From assembly GCA_903906425.1 (NCBI GenBank), contig CAIVKH010000328.1:1-45345 (forward strand): DNA of 45,345 nt. The letters are read 5' to 3'. Of this stretch, positions 15,551-22,878 are shown piece by piece; the first letter of the stretch is position 1; each line of letters opens with the position of its first letter. The notes under the pieces are model-generated. The model did no database searches. It had not been told where the DNA came from and saw nothing but the letters and a program-made list of their open reading frames with translations. This DNA comes from an uncultured bacterium (lineage in GTDB: Bacteria; Verrucomicrobiota; Kiritimatiellia; CAIVKH01). A program made the translations under genes and the position numbers.

Positions 15551-16029
15551 AGCTTTCGATCATCGTCGCGATTGCGCGCAACGGCGTCATCGGCCGCGGC
15601 AACGCACTGCCGTGGCATCTGCCCGCGGACCTGAAGCATTTCAAAGCCGTCACGATGGGCCGGCCGGTGATCATGGGGCGCAAGACCTGGGAGTCCATCG
15701 GCTGCCCGCTGCCGGGCAGAAGGAATATCGTCGTGACGCGGAATCCGGACTTTCGCGCGGAGGGCTGCGAGACCGCCGCGACGCTCGATGCCGCGCTCGG
15801 CAAATGCGCGGACGCAGAGGAAATCTTCGTGATCGGAGGCGCGCAGCTTTATGCCGCGGCGCTGCCGCGCGCGGACCGGCTCTATATCACGCGCGTCGGG
15901 GCCGACGTGGATGGGGACGCGTTTTTTCCGCCCTTCGACCCGGCCGCATGGCGCCTCGTTTCATCCGAGCCTCATCTTGCCGACGAGCGCAATCCGCTGC
16001 CGTTCCGCTTCGAGCTTTTTGAACATTGA
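15547..16029 (+). CDS. folA: dihydrofolate reductase
   Basis: A protein of 160 residues that reduces dihydrofolate to tetrahydrofolate with NADPH. Family marks are [49 protein letters not shown], and the late [12 protein letters not shown]. The ATG overlaps the thyA stop codon. It is the last gene of the mtnA-to-folA run; the next gene starts 90 bp later with its own ribosome-binding site. Confidence 0.97.
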   Translation: MKLSIIVAIARNGVIGRGNALPWHLPADLKHFKAVTMGRPVIMGRKTWESIGCPLPGRRNIVVTRNPDFRAEGCETAATLDAALGKCADAEEIFVIGGAQLYAAALPRADRLYITRVGADVDGDAFFPPFDPAAWRLVSSEPHLADERNPLPFRFELFEH

Positions 16030-16119
16030 GGGAATCTTCGCACCGCCGCTGCCCCCTTTACATTCACACAAGGAATGCTATTTTTACGCGGTGTTTTTAA
16101 CCCGAAAGGAACAGACACG

Positions 16120-16455
16120 ATGAAGAAACTCTGGATTATTGGTTTGGTTGTTGCGTTCATTGGCGGGGCTCCGTTGGCCTATGCCAATTGCGGTCACTGC
16201 GAAGGAAGCAAAAAGGCGGCGATGGCGAAAGACACCTGCTCGAAGTGTCTCGAAGGCATCACGCTGACGGACGAGCAGAAGGCCAAGGTGGATGAAATCG
16301 CGAAGGCCTGCGACGGGACGAAGGAAGGCTGCAAGAAGGCCATGGACTCGATGCGCGCGCTGCTGACCGATGAGCAGCAGAAGACCTTCGACGCCAACGC
16401 GGCGAAATGCACGCAAGGCGGCGGCGGTTGCTGTGGCGCCAAGCCCACGACCTGA
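16120..16455 (+). CDS. Cys-rich periplasmic protein with LTxxQ motifs
   Basis: A protein of 111 residues with a signal peptide (MKKLW, hydrophobic core, cleavage after AYA). The mature part is small, helical and unusually rich in cysteine: CGHC near the new N-terminus, CSKC, single Cys residues in the helices, and GGGGCCG at the end. Two copies of LTDEQ (GITLTDEQKAK and ALLTDEQQKTF) recall the LTxxQ signature of the Spy/CpxP family of periplasmic chaperones and metal-stress sensors. The cysteines suggest metal binding or disulfides. AAGGA lies about 10 nt before the ATG; an in-frame ATG at 16075 lacks a signal peptide and is rejected. An intrinsic terminator follows. Confidence 0.75.
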   Translation: MKKLWIIGLVVAFIGGAPLAYANCGHCEGSKKAAMAKDTCSKCLEGITLTDEQKAKVDEIAKACDGTKEGCKKAMDSMRALLTDEQQKTFDANAAKCTQGGGGCCGAKPTT

Positions 16456-16486
16456 TAAGCGGACTAATCGGAATATACCGAAAGCT

Positions 16487-16517
16487 GGCGGCGGAAATTT
16501 CCGCCGCCTTCTTTTTT
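16487..16517 (+). terminator. intrinsic terminator after the Cys-rich protein
   Basis: GGCGGCGG (16487-16494) and CCGCCGCC (16501-16508) around AAATTT, together a perfect 22-bp palindrome, followed by TTCTTTTTT. The T-tract runs straight into dyad-pair element copy 7. Confidence 0.85.
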
Positions 16518-16562
16518 CCAATGATTGGAAAATCCGGCCGCGCAAATTTCCAATGATTGGAA
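16516..16562. repeat. dyad-pair element, copy 7
   Basis: Perfect palindromes at 16516-16530 and 16548-16562, 32 bp apart, between the terminator of the Cys-rich gene and the convergent end of the phosphoglycerate mutase gene. Spacer in the reverse orientation. Confidence 0.95.
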
Positions 16563-16595
16563 AAAACGTGCGCTTGAACTTCCCGAGAAAATGAA

Positions 16596-16617
16596 GCGCG
16601 GGCAGAGATGTCCGCGC
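16596..16617 (-). terminator. possible terminator of the phosphoglycerate mutase gene
   Basis: GCGCGG (16596-16601) can pair with CCGCGC (16612-16617) about 10 bp past the stop on the minus strand; the following minus-strand sequence TTCATTTTCTC is only moderately T-rich. Confidence 0.4.
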
Positions 16618-16625
16618 CAGTTTGT

Positions 16626-18287
16626 TCAGCCGACGTCAACGACGCTCGCGTCGTAATCGGATGGCGCTTCGTAGCCGAGCAGTTTGATGCTGGTCGCCGC
16701 AAGGCTGCTGATGCCGAGGCTGCTTTTTTGCGCGGCGTCACTCAGACGCACCTTCGCCGTTCCCGACGGGTCCCAGATGAAACACGGAACCGGGTTGAGC
16801 GAGTGGCTCGTCTTGGGCTTGGGCTGGCCGGTGCGCGGCTCGATCATGACTTCGTTTTTCTTGTTCCGCTCATACATGTCGTCGGCGTTGCCGTGATCCG
16901 CGGAGACGATGAGAATGCCATTCGCAGCCTTCACCGCTTCCATCAGGCGGCCGATGCAGAGGTCGGTCGTTTCGACCGCGATCTTCACGGCCTGGAAATG
17001 GCCGGTGTGGCCGACCATGTCGCCGTTGGCGTAGTTGAGGCGGATGTAGCGGTATTTGTTCTCGCGGATCGCGTCGAGCACCACGTCGGTGATTTCGGCG
17101 GCCTTCATCCACGGGCGCTGTTCGAACGGAAGCCGGTCGGATTTGATCTCGATGTAGTCCTCCAGCTTGTCGTTGAACTTTCCGCTGCGGTTGCCGTTGA
17201 AGAAATAGGTCACGTGGCCAAATTTCTGCGTCTCGCTGGTCGCAAGAATATTCACGCCGCTGTTCACGAGATATTCGCCCATCGTCCGGTCAATCGCGGG
17301 CGGGGCGACGAGATATTTCTTCGGCGTGTGCGTGTCGCCGTCGTATTCCATCATGCCGGCGAATTTCACGCGAGGCTTCGAGCCGCGGTCGAATTTTGTG
17401 AACGGCTCGTCCTCGAATGCGCGGCAGGTCTCGATCGCGCGGTCGCCGCGGAAATTGAAAAGGATCACGCTGTCGTTGTCGTGCAGCGCGCCGATGGGCT
17501 TGCCGTTCCGGGCGATGACGAACGGCGGCAAATCCTGGTCAATTATGGCGGGCTTGTCCGCGCGATATTTTTCAATCGCGGCGCGGGCGGACGGGAATTG
17601 CGGGCCGTCGCCTTTCCAGTGAATCGCCCAGCCGGCCTTGACCATGTCCCAGTCGGCCTCGTAGCGGTCCATCGTGATTTTCATGCGGCCGCCTCCGGAC
17701 GCGATGGCGAAGTCGCAGTCGTCGGTGCTGAGTTCCTTGAGCGCGGCTTCAAGCTGGTCAACGAAGACGAGCGCGGACTGCGGCGGAACATCGCGGCCGT
17801 CGAGCAGCACGTGAACGCGCGCTTTTTTCACGCCCTCTTTTTTCGCTTCCTGAAGCATCGCGATCAAATGGCGGATATGGCTGTGGACATTTCCGTCCGA
17901 AAGAAGGCCGATGAAATGCAACTGCGTGTTGTGCTTCGTGACGTTTGAAATCATTTCCTTCCACGTCTCGCCGTTGAAGAACGCGCCGGAATTGATCGCG
18001 TTCTCGACGAGCGCCGCGCCCTGCGAAAAGACTCGCCCGCAGCCGATGGCGTTGTGGCCGACCTCGCTGTTGCCCATGTCCTCGTCGCTCGGCATACCGA
18101 CCGCGGTGCCATGCGCCTTGAGCGACGTGAACACGGCGTTCTTCGCCAGCCAGTCCCAGTTCGGCTTCAGCGCGGACGCGACGTAATCGCCCTCCGCATA
18201 TTTTCCGATGCCGGTGCCGTCCATGATCGCGAGCACGACGGGGCCTTTCGGGCCGTTCCAGGTTGCAGATTTCTTCAATTCGTTCAT
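16626..18287 (-). CDS. gpmI: 2,3-bisphosphoglycerate-independent phosphoglycerate mutase
   Basis: A cytoplasmic glycolytic enzyme of 553 residues that interconverts 3- and 2-phosphoglycerate through a phosphoserine intermediate and two metal ions. The N-terminal metal site reads LAIMDGTGIG, and the catalytic serine is S74 in DMGNSEVGHNAIG. LLSDGNVHSH, DGRDVPPQSA, FNFRGDR and the C-terminal metal motif VSADHGNADDM complete the family pattern. The protein is somewhat longer than the E. coli enzyme and has IMDGTG where most have ILDGWG. Start ATG 18287 (MNELKK) is chosen; the frame is open about 50 bp further upstream without a better start. Confidence 0.95.
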   Translation of the reverse strand: MNELKKSATWNGPKGPVVLAIMDGTGIGKYAEGDYVASALKPNWDWLAKNAVFTSLKAHGTAVGMPSDEDMGNSEVGHNAIGCGRVFSQGAALVENAINSGAFFNGETWKEMISNVTKHNTQLHFIGLLSDGNVHSHIRHLIAMLQEAKKEGVKKARVHVLLDGRDVPPQSALVFVDQLEAALKELSTDDCDFAIASGGGRMKITMDRYEADWDMVKAGWAIHWKGDGPQFPSARAAIEKYRADKPAIIDQDLPPFVIARNGKPIGALHDNDSVILFNFRGDRAIETCRAFEDEPFTKFDRGSKPRVKFAGMMEYDGDTHTPKKYLVAPPAIDRTMGEYLVNSGVNILATSETQKFGHVTYFFNGNRSGKFNDKLEDYIEIKSDRLPFEQRPWMKAAEITDVVLDAIRENKYRYIRLNYANGDMVGHTGHFQAVKIAVETTDLCIGRLMEAVKAANGILIVSADHGNADDMYERNKKNEVMIEPRTGQPKPKTSHSLNPVPCFIWDPSGTAKVRLSDAAQKSSLGISSLAATSIKLLGYEAPSDYDASVVDVG

Positions 18288-18426
18288 TTGTCTTTCGATC
18301 TCCGTGGGCTGAAAAAAGAGGCGGGTACAGTACGGCATAAATCCGCTTAGTCACGCGAACAATTGGCGCGTTCTGAAATCGCATGAAGCCTCGACCCGCG
18401 CGCGCCGGAGGTGCTATTTGTGCCGA

Positions 18427-19704
18427 ATGAAAACCTTCCTGATATGCTTGGCCGTGACCTGTGTGATCGCGTCGAGCGCCGGAGCGGCTGACTGGCCGTG
18501 GTTTCGCGGGCCGGACGGCGCGGGCATCGGCGAGGTGCCGGGACTGCCCGCGCAGTGGACGGAAACAAATTATCTCTGGCACGTGAAGCTGCCCGGCTCT
18601 GGCCATTCATCGCCCGTCGTCTGCGGCACGCGGCTTTTCGTGACGTGCGCCGAGAGCGCCACGGCAAAACGATTCGCGCTGTGCCTCGACGCCGCCACGG
18701 GACGCACGCTCTGGCAGCGCGAGTTTGAGTCGAAGACCTATCAAATGAACAACGACAACAGCTACGCCAGCGCGACGCCCGCGGCGGATGCGGACGGAGT
18801 TGTCGTTGTCTGGACGACGCCCGACGAAGTCCTGCTCGTCGCGCTCAACAATGCCGGCGACGAAATCTGGCGGCGCCCGCTCGGCCCGTTCGTTTGCAAT
18901 CACGGCACCGGAAGTTCGCCGATCATCGCCGGCGGCCTCGTCGTGCTGTGCAACGATCAGGACGATCCCACCGCAGCCCCGCAAAATTATTCGAAGCCCG
19001 GCTCGCCGAAGACTCCCGGTAAAAGTTTCGTCATCGCGCTCGATCGCAAAACCGGCGCAACGAAATGGCAGCTTGAACGCAAGAGCAATCAGGCATCGTT
19101 CGCGACGCCGTGTACGCGGCGCGCGGAAAACGGCGCGCTGGAAATTATCTGCGCGAGCACCGCGCACGGCCTCACCGGCGTGGACGCGGCCACCGGCGCG
19201 ATCAACTGGACCGGCGGCGGAACATTCGCGAAGCGCTGCGTCGGCTCGCCGGCATTCGGCGCCGGACTTGTCATCCAGACCGAGGGCGCTGGCGGCGCTG
19301 GCGCGCGCCTCGTCGCCGTGCGGCCCGGCGCGAAGGCGGAGACCGCCTACGAATTGCAAAAACCGCTGCCCTACGTGCCGACGCCGCTGATCGTCGGCGA
19401 CAAACTTTTCCTCTGGGGCGACAACGGCCTTGTCGCCTGCCTGCGCGCGGCGAACGGCGAAACGATCTGGCGCGAACGCGTCGAAGGCTCGTTCTACAGC
19501 TCGCCGGTCTGCGTGAACAACCGCATCATGAACGTCACGAAAACCGGCGACGTGATCACGCTGGGCTCCGGCGACAAATTCGAAATCCTCGGCCGCGTCC
19601 CGCTCGGCGAAAGATGCCACGCCACGCCCGCCATCGCCGGCGGCGTCCTATTCCTCCGCACCTATTCGCAACTCTTCGCGCTCGGCGTCCCTCATTTCCA
19701 ATGA
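18427..19704 (+). CDS. exported PQQ-type beta-propeller protein (BamB-like)
   Basis: A protein of 425 residues with a signal peptide ending in SSAGA-AD. The mature part consists of PQQ-like propeller blades: WPWFRGPDGAG at the start, then repeated LDAATGRTLW, LDRKTGATKWQ, VDAATGAINW and LRAANGETIW units. Such proteins are common in Verrucomicrobiota and Planctomycetota; the exact role is not known, and this is not BamB itself by context. GGAGG (18407-18411) is 6 nt from a TTG at 18418 but 15 nt from the ATG, so a start at TTG 18418, three codons earlier, is possible. The last codons (TTC CAA TGA) are the first half of a dyad-pair palindrome, so the repeat supplies the C-terminal Phe-Gln and the stop. 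Confidence 0.9.
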   Translation: MKTFLICLAVTCVIASSAGAADWPWFRGPDGAGIGEVPGLPAQWTETNYLWHVKLPGSGHSSPVVCGTRLFVTCAESATAKRFALCLDAATGRTLWQREFESKTYQMNNDNSYASATPAADADGVVVVWTTPDEVLLVALNNAGDEIWRRPLGPFVCNHGTGSSPIIAGGLVVLCNDQDDPTAAPQNYSKPGSPKTPGKSFVIALDRKTGATKWQLERKSNQASFATPCTRRAENGALEIICASTAHGLTGVDAATGAINWTGGGTFAKRCVGSPAFGAGLVIQTEGAGGAGARLVAVRPGAKAETAYELQKPLPYVPTPLIVGDKLFLWGDNGLVACLRAANGETIWRERVEGSFYSSPVCVNNRIMNVTKTGDVITLGSGDKFEILGRVPLGERCHATPAIAGGVLFLRTYSQLFALGVPHFQ

Positions 19705-19742
19705 TTGGAAGCCAGCGGCCCGGACTTTTCCAATGAGGTTCT
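19696..19742. repeat. dyad-pair element, copy 8a (second arm broken)
   Basis: Perfect TTCCAATGATTGGAA at 19696-19710. At exactly +32, the left nine bases TTCCAATGA of a second palindrome (19728-19736) are followed by unrelated sequence. The first arm contains the stop codon of the propeller gene. Confidence 0.75.
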
Positions 19743-19764
19743 TTCAAAACTGCCGATGGAGCAT

Positions 19765-19856
19765 GTTTGTAGTGCCGTCGCAGCCCGTCGGCGGGCGAGA
19801 CGGCATGTGGGAAGATGCGCTCTTGCTCGAAGACTCGCTGCGAGCGCACTACAAAC
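19765..19856. repeat. 92-bp inverted-repeat (REP/MITE-like) unit
   Basis: Terminal arms GTTTGTAGTGCCGTCGCAGC (19765-19784) and, inverted, 19837-19856 match at 18 of 20 positions. The middle also contains smaller dyads. No coding capacity. It lies between the broken palindrome of copy 8a and copy 8b, within a 408-bp stretch (19705-20112) that holds no recognisable gene. Confidence 0.75.
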
Positions 19857-19897
19857 TCATCTTTCGACGGGGCGCGCTTGCCAGATTTCTGAGAGAG

Positions 19898-19944
19898 CCT
19901 CAATCATTGGACCTTCCCGAAGCGCACTTTTCCAATCATTGGAA
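19898..19944. repeat. dyad-pair element, copy 8b (first arm decayed)
   Basis: Decayed arm CCTCAATCATTGGAC at 19898-19912 and perfect TTCCAATCATTGGAA at 19930-19944, 32 bp apart. Joining 19736 to 19907 would rebuild TTCCAATGATTGGAC, so 8a and 8b may be one three-arm array split by an insertion. Confidence 0.7.
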
Positions 19945-20024
19945 GCCATCGCCGCCGGCTTCAAATTCCTTTGCCGACAATAATCCTGCGGCTATCATCC
20001 GCATTGTAGTGATATCAAGAAGAA

Positions 20025-20056
20025 CTAGCTATCCAGCCAAACGGCGTGAAAGCTAG
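20025..20056. repeat. small inverted repeat upstream of the cassette-like block
   Basis: CTAGCT (20025-20030) and AGCTAG (20051-20056) flank 20 bp containing CCAAACGGCG. It is 57 bp before the next gene. A chance dyad cannot be excluded; no promoter or attC pattern was recognised between 19945 and 20112. Confidence 0.3.
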
Positions 20057-20112
20057 AAAAACTAATCAATCACTTGTTCACCAGATGAAACGGTAATCGA
20101 GAGGATGATGCG

Positions 20113-21081
20113 ATGATGACGCTGTTCGATATTCTGATTGGGTTGACTTTTGTTGCTGCCGTATTCATTGATTCTGCCGTCCGCCGAGGCAAAGTCTTCT
20201 TTGGTGCTGTACCGGTGGGCATAATCGTACTCCTCGCGCTCAACTCCAAGTTCGCTGAAATCCAAGAGAAGAATCCCGCATATGCGGCAGGTTTATTGAC
20301 GGCGTTCTTCTGTTTTGCATTTCTCGTGTACCGCACTACTACTACTGGCGACCGAGTGCTGCGCAATAAAGGAAGTCTCTGTCAACAATGCGGAGCGAAA
20401 CTCACCCTCCTTACACGTATGCTGGCATTGGATGCCCCATACTACTGTGGCAAATGTAAGCCGAATGCGAAACGCGTTGAAGAAGAATTCTGGCGAACCA
20501 CATGGGAAAGGTGGCGAGCGGGAGCATTGTCAGAACTTTTCCCCTCATATCAAAGACAGGCCGAGGTTCCGTTTGAAACCTTCTTGAAACATTCCCCGGC
20601 TGGAAGTTCGCCGATGAACTTGTTCATGCGAGAACATTCTCCACTGAACGGTGAATTCCTAATCTCTTGCGGAAGCGGGCGTCCGGAACAACAGACTGTC
20701 TTCGTTCTTACAAGTTTGCGTCTGTTCATCCGAAATCGCAGAAACAAGTGCTATGATGCAATCCTTCTTTCCGACTTGATGACGGCACAGGTAACCAAAG
20801 CCATGTTCACAACTACGGTCACGCTTGTGAAACAGAATGGAGAAGAAGCTGTCTTCCAAAAGCTCAAGTCTGCACCGAGCGAGTTGGCACTAAGAAGAGC
20901 CATCGCGCATAACGTCGCGAACGATGCTTGGGATGTTCAGGCAAAGCCAGCACCTGTAATCCCGAAGAATGCAGAGCGAACGTGTCCTGCATGCGGGCTC
21001 CGATACCATCCGAGTAACTACGTAGCGGAATCACCGACCTGGTATTGTTCAGGATGCAAGAAGGAACTGCCCAGAGAGTGA
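20113..21081 (+). CDS. membrane protein with two zinc ribbons and a PH-like middle
   Basis: A protein of 322 residues. Hydrophobic segments at about 5-20, 28-43 and 57-73 place the N-terminus in the membrane. A first zinc ribbon follows (C90, C93, C112, C115), then a middle region (about 165-270) with a beta-rich pattern, PLNGEFLISCGSG, VFVLTSLRLFIRN and TVTLVKQNGEE, that resembles bacterial PH-like (YokE/bPH) domains. A second ribbon closes the protein (C291, C294, C312, C315). Function unknown. GAGAGG precedes the ATG by 8 nt. Base composition is visibly more AT-rich than in the core genes, and an attC-like site lies just past the stop, so this is probably an acquired cassette gene. Confidence 0.75.
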   Translation: MMTLFDILIGLTFVAAVFIDSAVRRGKVFFGAVPVGIIVLLALNSKFAEIQEKNPAYAAGLLTAFFCFAFLVYRTTTTGDRVLRNKGSLCQQCGAKLTLLTRMLALDAPYYCGKCKPNAKRVEEEFWRTTWERWRAGALSELFPSYQRQAEVPFETFLKHSPAGSSPMNLFMREHSPLNGEFLISCGSGRPEQQTVFVLTSLRLFIRNRRNKCYDAILLSDLMTAQVTKAMFTTTVTLVKQNGEEAVFQKLKSAPSELALRRAIAHNVANDAWDVQAKPAPVIPKNAERTCPACGLRYHPSNYVAESPTWYCSGCKKELPRE

Positions 21082-21090
21082 TGTAAACGA

Positions 21091-21152
21091 GGCCAACAGG
21101 CGGTGGAACACTACGCCGCGAAGCGCGGCGAGGTTCATCGCTGTCGTTCGTC
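21091..21152 (+). other. attC-like site 4
   Basis: Left core GGCCAAC (21091-21097); inner stem CGCCGCG (21114-21120) / CGCGGCG (21124-21130) with loop AAG. The outer stem CAGGCGGTGGAAC pairs with GTTCATCGCTG apart from extra bases in the left strand, as expected for attC. Right core CGTTCGTC is divergent. It separates two cassette-like genes. Confidence 0.6.
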
Positions 21153-21161
21153 CGGACGGAA

Positions 21162-21650
21162 ATGAAAGCAGGAGCAAAACAGTACTTGATGGCGGTCGGC
21201 ATGGCGTACGGAGCTATTCAGACGTCAGGTCTCCTGATCTGCACCTCGATTTTCCCCTTCATGGAAGGGCCAGCGGACATGCCGGCCATGGTGAACGCGC
21301 ATGCCTTCATGAGTGCCGCATTGCTGTCGTTTACCGTGATATTACTCTACACTGCCGTTCCGACTCTTATTTATGCAAGCGTCCTTGCCGGATTTGCATC
21401 ATGGCTCCACTCTCGTCGGTTATCCCCGTCGCTTCTGTACCCCTTCGTTATCATCCTGACGACTCTCATCGTCTTTTCTATTCTCGCAATCCCTACCGGC
21501 GCAAGAAAGGCCGGTGCTGACGTAATCGCTTTCTTCATGGCGATACTCCTGCCGCCCTCTTTGTTGGGGGCCGGAGCACTTCATATCCTGGATAGGAAAC
21601 AGAAAAACGTGACACGAAAGGCCCAAGCACGGTCTGAACGGCACTGCTGA
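21162..21650 (+). CDS. four-helix membrane protein, cassette-like
   Basis: A protein of 162 residues, unknown function. Hydrophobic helices at roughly 10-32, 46-75, 88-110 and 120-142 suggest a four-span inner-membrane protein with a basic C-terminal tail (DRKQKNVTRKAQ). No family motif recognised. It begins 10 bp after attC-like site 4 and ends inside the left part of a weaker attC-like structure. The ATG directly follows GGACGGAA, which may serve as the ribosome-binding site. Confidence 0.65.
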   Translation: MKAGAKQYLMAVGMAYGAIQTSGLLICTSIFPFMEGPADMPAMVNAHAFMSAALLSFTVILLYTAVPTLIYASVLAGFASWLHSRRLSPSLLYPFVIILTTLIVFSILAIPTGARKAGADVIAFFMAILLPPSLLGAGALHILDRKQKNVTRKAQARSERHC

Positions 21651-21692
21651 CCCGCACGGACGCGGGGGCAATGTCCGGTTAGCGTTCGCAAC
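21632..21692 (+). other. weak attC-like structure 5
   Basis: The inner stem CCCGC (21651-21655) / GCGGG (21662-21666) is extended by CACTGC (21642-21647) against GCAATG (21668-21673). The right side ends GTTAGCGTTCGC, like the core of site 4. The left arm is about eight bases too short and overlaps the 3' end of the preceding gene, so this is only a candidate. Confidence 0.35.
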
Positions 21693-21711
21693 ATAAGGAT
21701 GACCAACTGTC

Positions 21712-22701
21712 ATGATTACCTTCACCTACGAATCGAAAACAAGCTTCACTTTACCTTCGAACGCTCCCTGTGCCCTGTGCGGAAAGACAGTGTCTCCGGC
21801 TGAGAGAGCTGATCTTTGGGGAGAATGGACGTCCATCCCTTGTTGCTCCGACTGTAAGTTGAAACAACAACGCGCAAAAAGGCTCGTGAAACGCATCTCC
21901 TTAGCTTCTGTCGTCTTCGCTATTCTCGCCTCCTTATTGACAAAAGAACTCACTGGCAATTTGCTTGGTGTATTGTTCTGCATCGTTCTGCCCGTTTACG
22001 GCCTGTACAACTTGTGGTGGCTGCCTCAGTACAAGAGGAAATTGAACCTGTTTCTTCACAAGTATGCAACGAAAAGGGATATAACCGTGAGTGAATGGGA
22101 ACAGGGCGATTGGATTCATCACAAGGCCCGTCCCTCCTCCGCACGGTCACAAGCAGATTCTCCAACTGAACCGGAACAGGACAAGTGCGTGCTTTGCAAG
22201 GCGACAACCAACCTATATTCTGCGACATACACACTGGCACGGGTTGTAGCTGACGAACGGTCAACTGGACGGGCCGCCACAGGCAAAACGACCAAGTTGG
22301 AGTTTATCGGCGATGAAAAAGCATCCATCTGCTTGGGGTGTTTGACGCAAATACATGTGCAGCGGATCAGAAGGCAGCTTATTTGGACTATCGGTTTTCT
22401 ACTCATGGGGGGCGCAACTATGTTCGCCCTTCATCGCGGCGGCGGCGACATCCGGTTCGACAACATGGGTGTGATCGGGTGGATCGCGTCAGTTGTTTTT
22501 ACGCTTGTTGGCCTAACAAGCCTAATCGTCACGCCGATCGCACTCCTGAAGTTGTATAGAATTGCGAATGAGCACCCTCGATTGAAGAAAGCACCACATG
22601 TGCGCCTTGTTCATGATGCGATAACGAGCCGCGTCTATCCAGGTAGCCTGAAGTCCATCCATGAGTTACCTGCAGGTACTATAGTCGTCTGGGATCGTTA
22701 G
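21712..22701 (+). CDS. membrane protein with Cys-pair zinc-binding motifs
   Basis: A protein of 329 residues, function not recognised. An N-terminal zinc-ribbon-like unit (C20, C23, C44/C45 and C48; CALCGKTVS then CCSDCK) is followed by two hydrophobic segments (about 63-80 and 85-105), a soluble middle with a second Cys set (DKCVLCKATT and CLGCLT), and two or three more helices (about 220-285). The layout, with Cys-pair ribbons next to membrane helices, resembles the gene at 20113, and both may act at the membrane on the same unknown task. Less G+C-rich than the core genes. Followed after 30 bp by attC-like site 6, so it reads as the third cassette of this block. Confidence 0.7.
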   Translation: MITFTYESKTSFTLPSNAPCALCGKTVSPAERADLWGEWTSIPCCSDCKLKQQRAKRLVKRISLASVVFAILASLLTKELTGNLLGVLFCIVLPVYGLYNLWWLPQYKRKLNLFLHKYATKRDITVSEWEQGDWIHHKARPSSARSQADSPTEPEQDKCVLCKATTNLYSATYTLARVVADERSTGRAATGKTTKLEFIGDEKASICLGCLTQIHVQRIRRQLIWTIGFLLMGGATMFALHRGGGDIRFDNMGVIGWIASVVFTLVGLTSLIVTPIALLKLYRIANEHPRLKKAPHVRLVHDAITSRVYPGSLKSIHELPAGTIVVWDR

Positions 22702-22731
22702 TGTGTCCGGGAAGGGAACAGAATGATTATA

Positions 22732-22795
22732 GGCGAACAAAGTGTTGGACATTGCGGCTCGAAGACTTGCCGAAAAGGCAGCGTAAGCGTTGGCC
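22732..22795 (+). other. attC-like site 6
   Basis: Left core GGCGAAC (22732-22738) and right core GTTGGCC (22789-22795). The central CGGCTCGAAGAC (22755-22766) is shared with attC-like site 3, and CAGCG precedes the right core as in sites 1-3. The inner stem CGGC/GCCG is short. It closes the second cassette block; dyad-pair copy 9 starts 25 bp further on. Confidence 0.5.
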
Positions 22796-22820
22796 TGCAA
22801 TAAGAGTCAGCACATTTGAA

Positions 22821-22867
22821 TTCCAATGATTGGAAGTTTGCGCGACGGAGTTTTCCAATGATTGGAA
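22821..22867. repeat. dyad-pair element, copy 9
   Basis: Perfect palindromes at 22821-22835 and 22853-22867, 32 bp apart; spacer GTTTGCGCGACGGAGTT is close to the family consensus. It lies between attC-like site 6 and the convergent end of the GT-C gene, 11 bp from that stop. Confidence 0.95.
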
Positions 22868-22878
22868 ACTAAGGTCCG

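Noticed and set aside
16608-17948. A 446-residue plus-strand frame opposite gpmI
   Set aside because: It is the antisense shadow of a well-conserved phosphoglycerate mutase; long antisense frames are expected at this G+C content.
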